This document shows, piece by piece, positions 5,592 to 6,099 of a DNA stretch of 6,099 nucleotides. The notes beneath the pieces were generated by a model. The model had not been told where the DNA came from, searched no databases, and saw nothing but the letters and a program-made list of their open reading frames with translations. Source of the DNA: Thiorhodovibrio sp. (GTDB lineage Bacteria > Pseudomonadota > Gammaproteobacteria > Chromatiales > Chromatiaceae); assembly GCA_007128075.1 (NCBI GenBank), contig SKYD01000248.1, positions 1-6,099 of the forward strand, in the 5' to 3' direction. Each line of letters opens with the position of its first letter. Position 1 is the stretch's first letter. Made by a program: the position numbers and the translations under genes.

Positions 5592-6099
5592 TTAAATTTT
5601 GGCTAACTGGCTAGAAGCCAAGTTTCCGCTGTTAAACACAAACCCACTACCTGACTCAGCGGGCAAACGGATCACGCCGTTTTGTGGCAATGGTGGGGCA
5701 CCAAGATCAGCCGCCAGCCAGGTGGCAGTTGCCAGCCCGTGGGTTAGCGCGCACGGCAGTGCCGCCGCAAGCTGTGCTTGCGCCCACAGTCCCGCTGCCG
5801 ATTCAACCAAACTGGTTAGCACTGGCTCAATGCCTGCTGCCAGTGCCTGCTGTGCCAGCGCCAGTGTGGGACGCAGCCCACCAATCACCCCGGGTTTGAG
5901 CACCAAGCGGCGCACGGGCAGGTTGGCGATGTCACAGTCTGCCCATTGTCCAGCAAGCGATTCATCCATTGCCAGTGGAATCGCAGTATGGGCTTGCAGA
6001 GCAGCAAGCGTTGCAACCGTGGGCTGCCGCAACGGCTCTTCTAAGGCATCGATGCCCTCAGGTGCGCCGGGGAGGGCCGCGATGGCAGTCAAAAACTGG
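5592..6099 (-). CDS. menC: o-Succinylbenzoate synthase, C-terminal 168 residues (5' end beyond window)
   Basis: MenC is an enolase-superfamily enzyme that dehydrates SHCHC to o-succinylbenzoate in menaquinone synthesis, in the cytoplasm. The frame is open to the window edge, so this is the C-terminal half of a protein usually of about 320-370 residues. Visible landmarks in order are ALEEP (a metal-ligand Glu of the barrel), PLAMDESLAG (its Asp is the third metal ligand), RRLVLKPGVIGG (its Lys is the second catalytic base), and LTSLVESAAGLWAQAQLAAALP followed by HGLATATWLAADL, which is a typical MenC C-terminus. An internal TTG at 6090-6092 is not the true start, since the same frame continues upstream. 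Other muconate-lactonizing enzymes or N-acylamino-acid racemases share the fold, but the SxxESAAGL and HGLAT sequences favour MenC. No other men gene lies in the window. The gene ends 12 bases before the nuclease-like gene. Confidence 0.87.
   Translation of the reverse strand, partial: QFLTAIAALPGAPEGIDALEEPLRQPTVATLAALQAHTAIPLAMDESLAGQWADCDIANLPVRRLVLKPGVIGGLRPTLALAQQALAAGIEPVLTSLVESAAGLWAQAQLAAALPCALTHGLATATWLAADLGAPPLPQNGVIRLPAESGSGFVFNSGNLASSQLAKI

Overview
The window reads as a compact bacterial chromosomal segment in which every supportable gene lies on the minus strand. In transcription order (high to low coordinates) these are: the 3' part of a menC-like gene, a two-gene block of unknown role (a PD-(D/E)XK nuclease-like protein and an unrecognised acidic protein), modA-modB-modC for molybdate uptake, a small ArsC-fold 'nitrogenase-associated' protein, and the 5' part of pyrG. 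Coding density is very high. The two longest gaps are 128 bp (before pyrG) and 99 bp (before modA). I saw no tRNA, rRNA, CRISPR array, transposase or phage gene.

The protein sequences suggest a proteobacterium, probably a gammaproteobacterium. The CTP synthase N-terminus is very close to the enterobacterial/pseudomonad form, and ModA resembles the Azotobacter ModA2 type as I remember it. The nitrogenase-associated ArsC-like protein is a family I know from diazotrophs, and menC indicates menaquinone synthesis. A diazotrophic, menaquinone-making gammaproteobacterium, such as a purple or colourless sulfur bacterium, would fit. This is inference and no species is claimed.

Positions 5592-6099 carry the C-terminal part of an o-succinylbenzoate synthase. 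Twelve bases after its stop, with a strong ribosome binding site, comes the nuclease-like gene (4812-5579). Three bases after that comes an unrecognised 202-residue protein (4200-4808). These two genes are visibly more AT-rich than their neighbours and look like an acquired pair read from the menC transcript. The nuclease-like protein keeps the fold's landmarks, but a Lys sits where the catalytic Glu of E-x-K is expected.

Positions 1556-4100 form a classic modABC operon: periplasmic molybdate-binding protein, permease and ATPase with a MOP/TOBE tail. modA and modB are 11 bp apart, and modB and modC overlap by one base. The ArsC-like gene follows 41 bp after modC and may link molybdate supply to nitrogenase or another molybdoenzyme. 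A hairpin after it probably ends this unit before pyrG (1-951), which encodes the synthetase domain of CTP synthase and runs off the window before the glutaminase active site.
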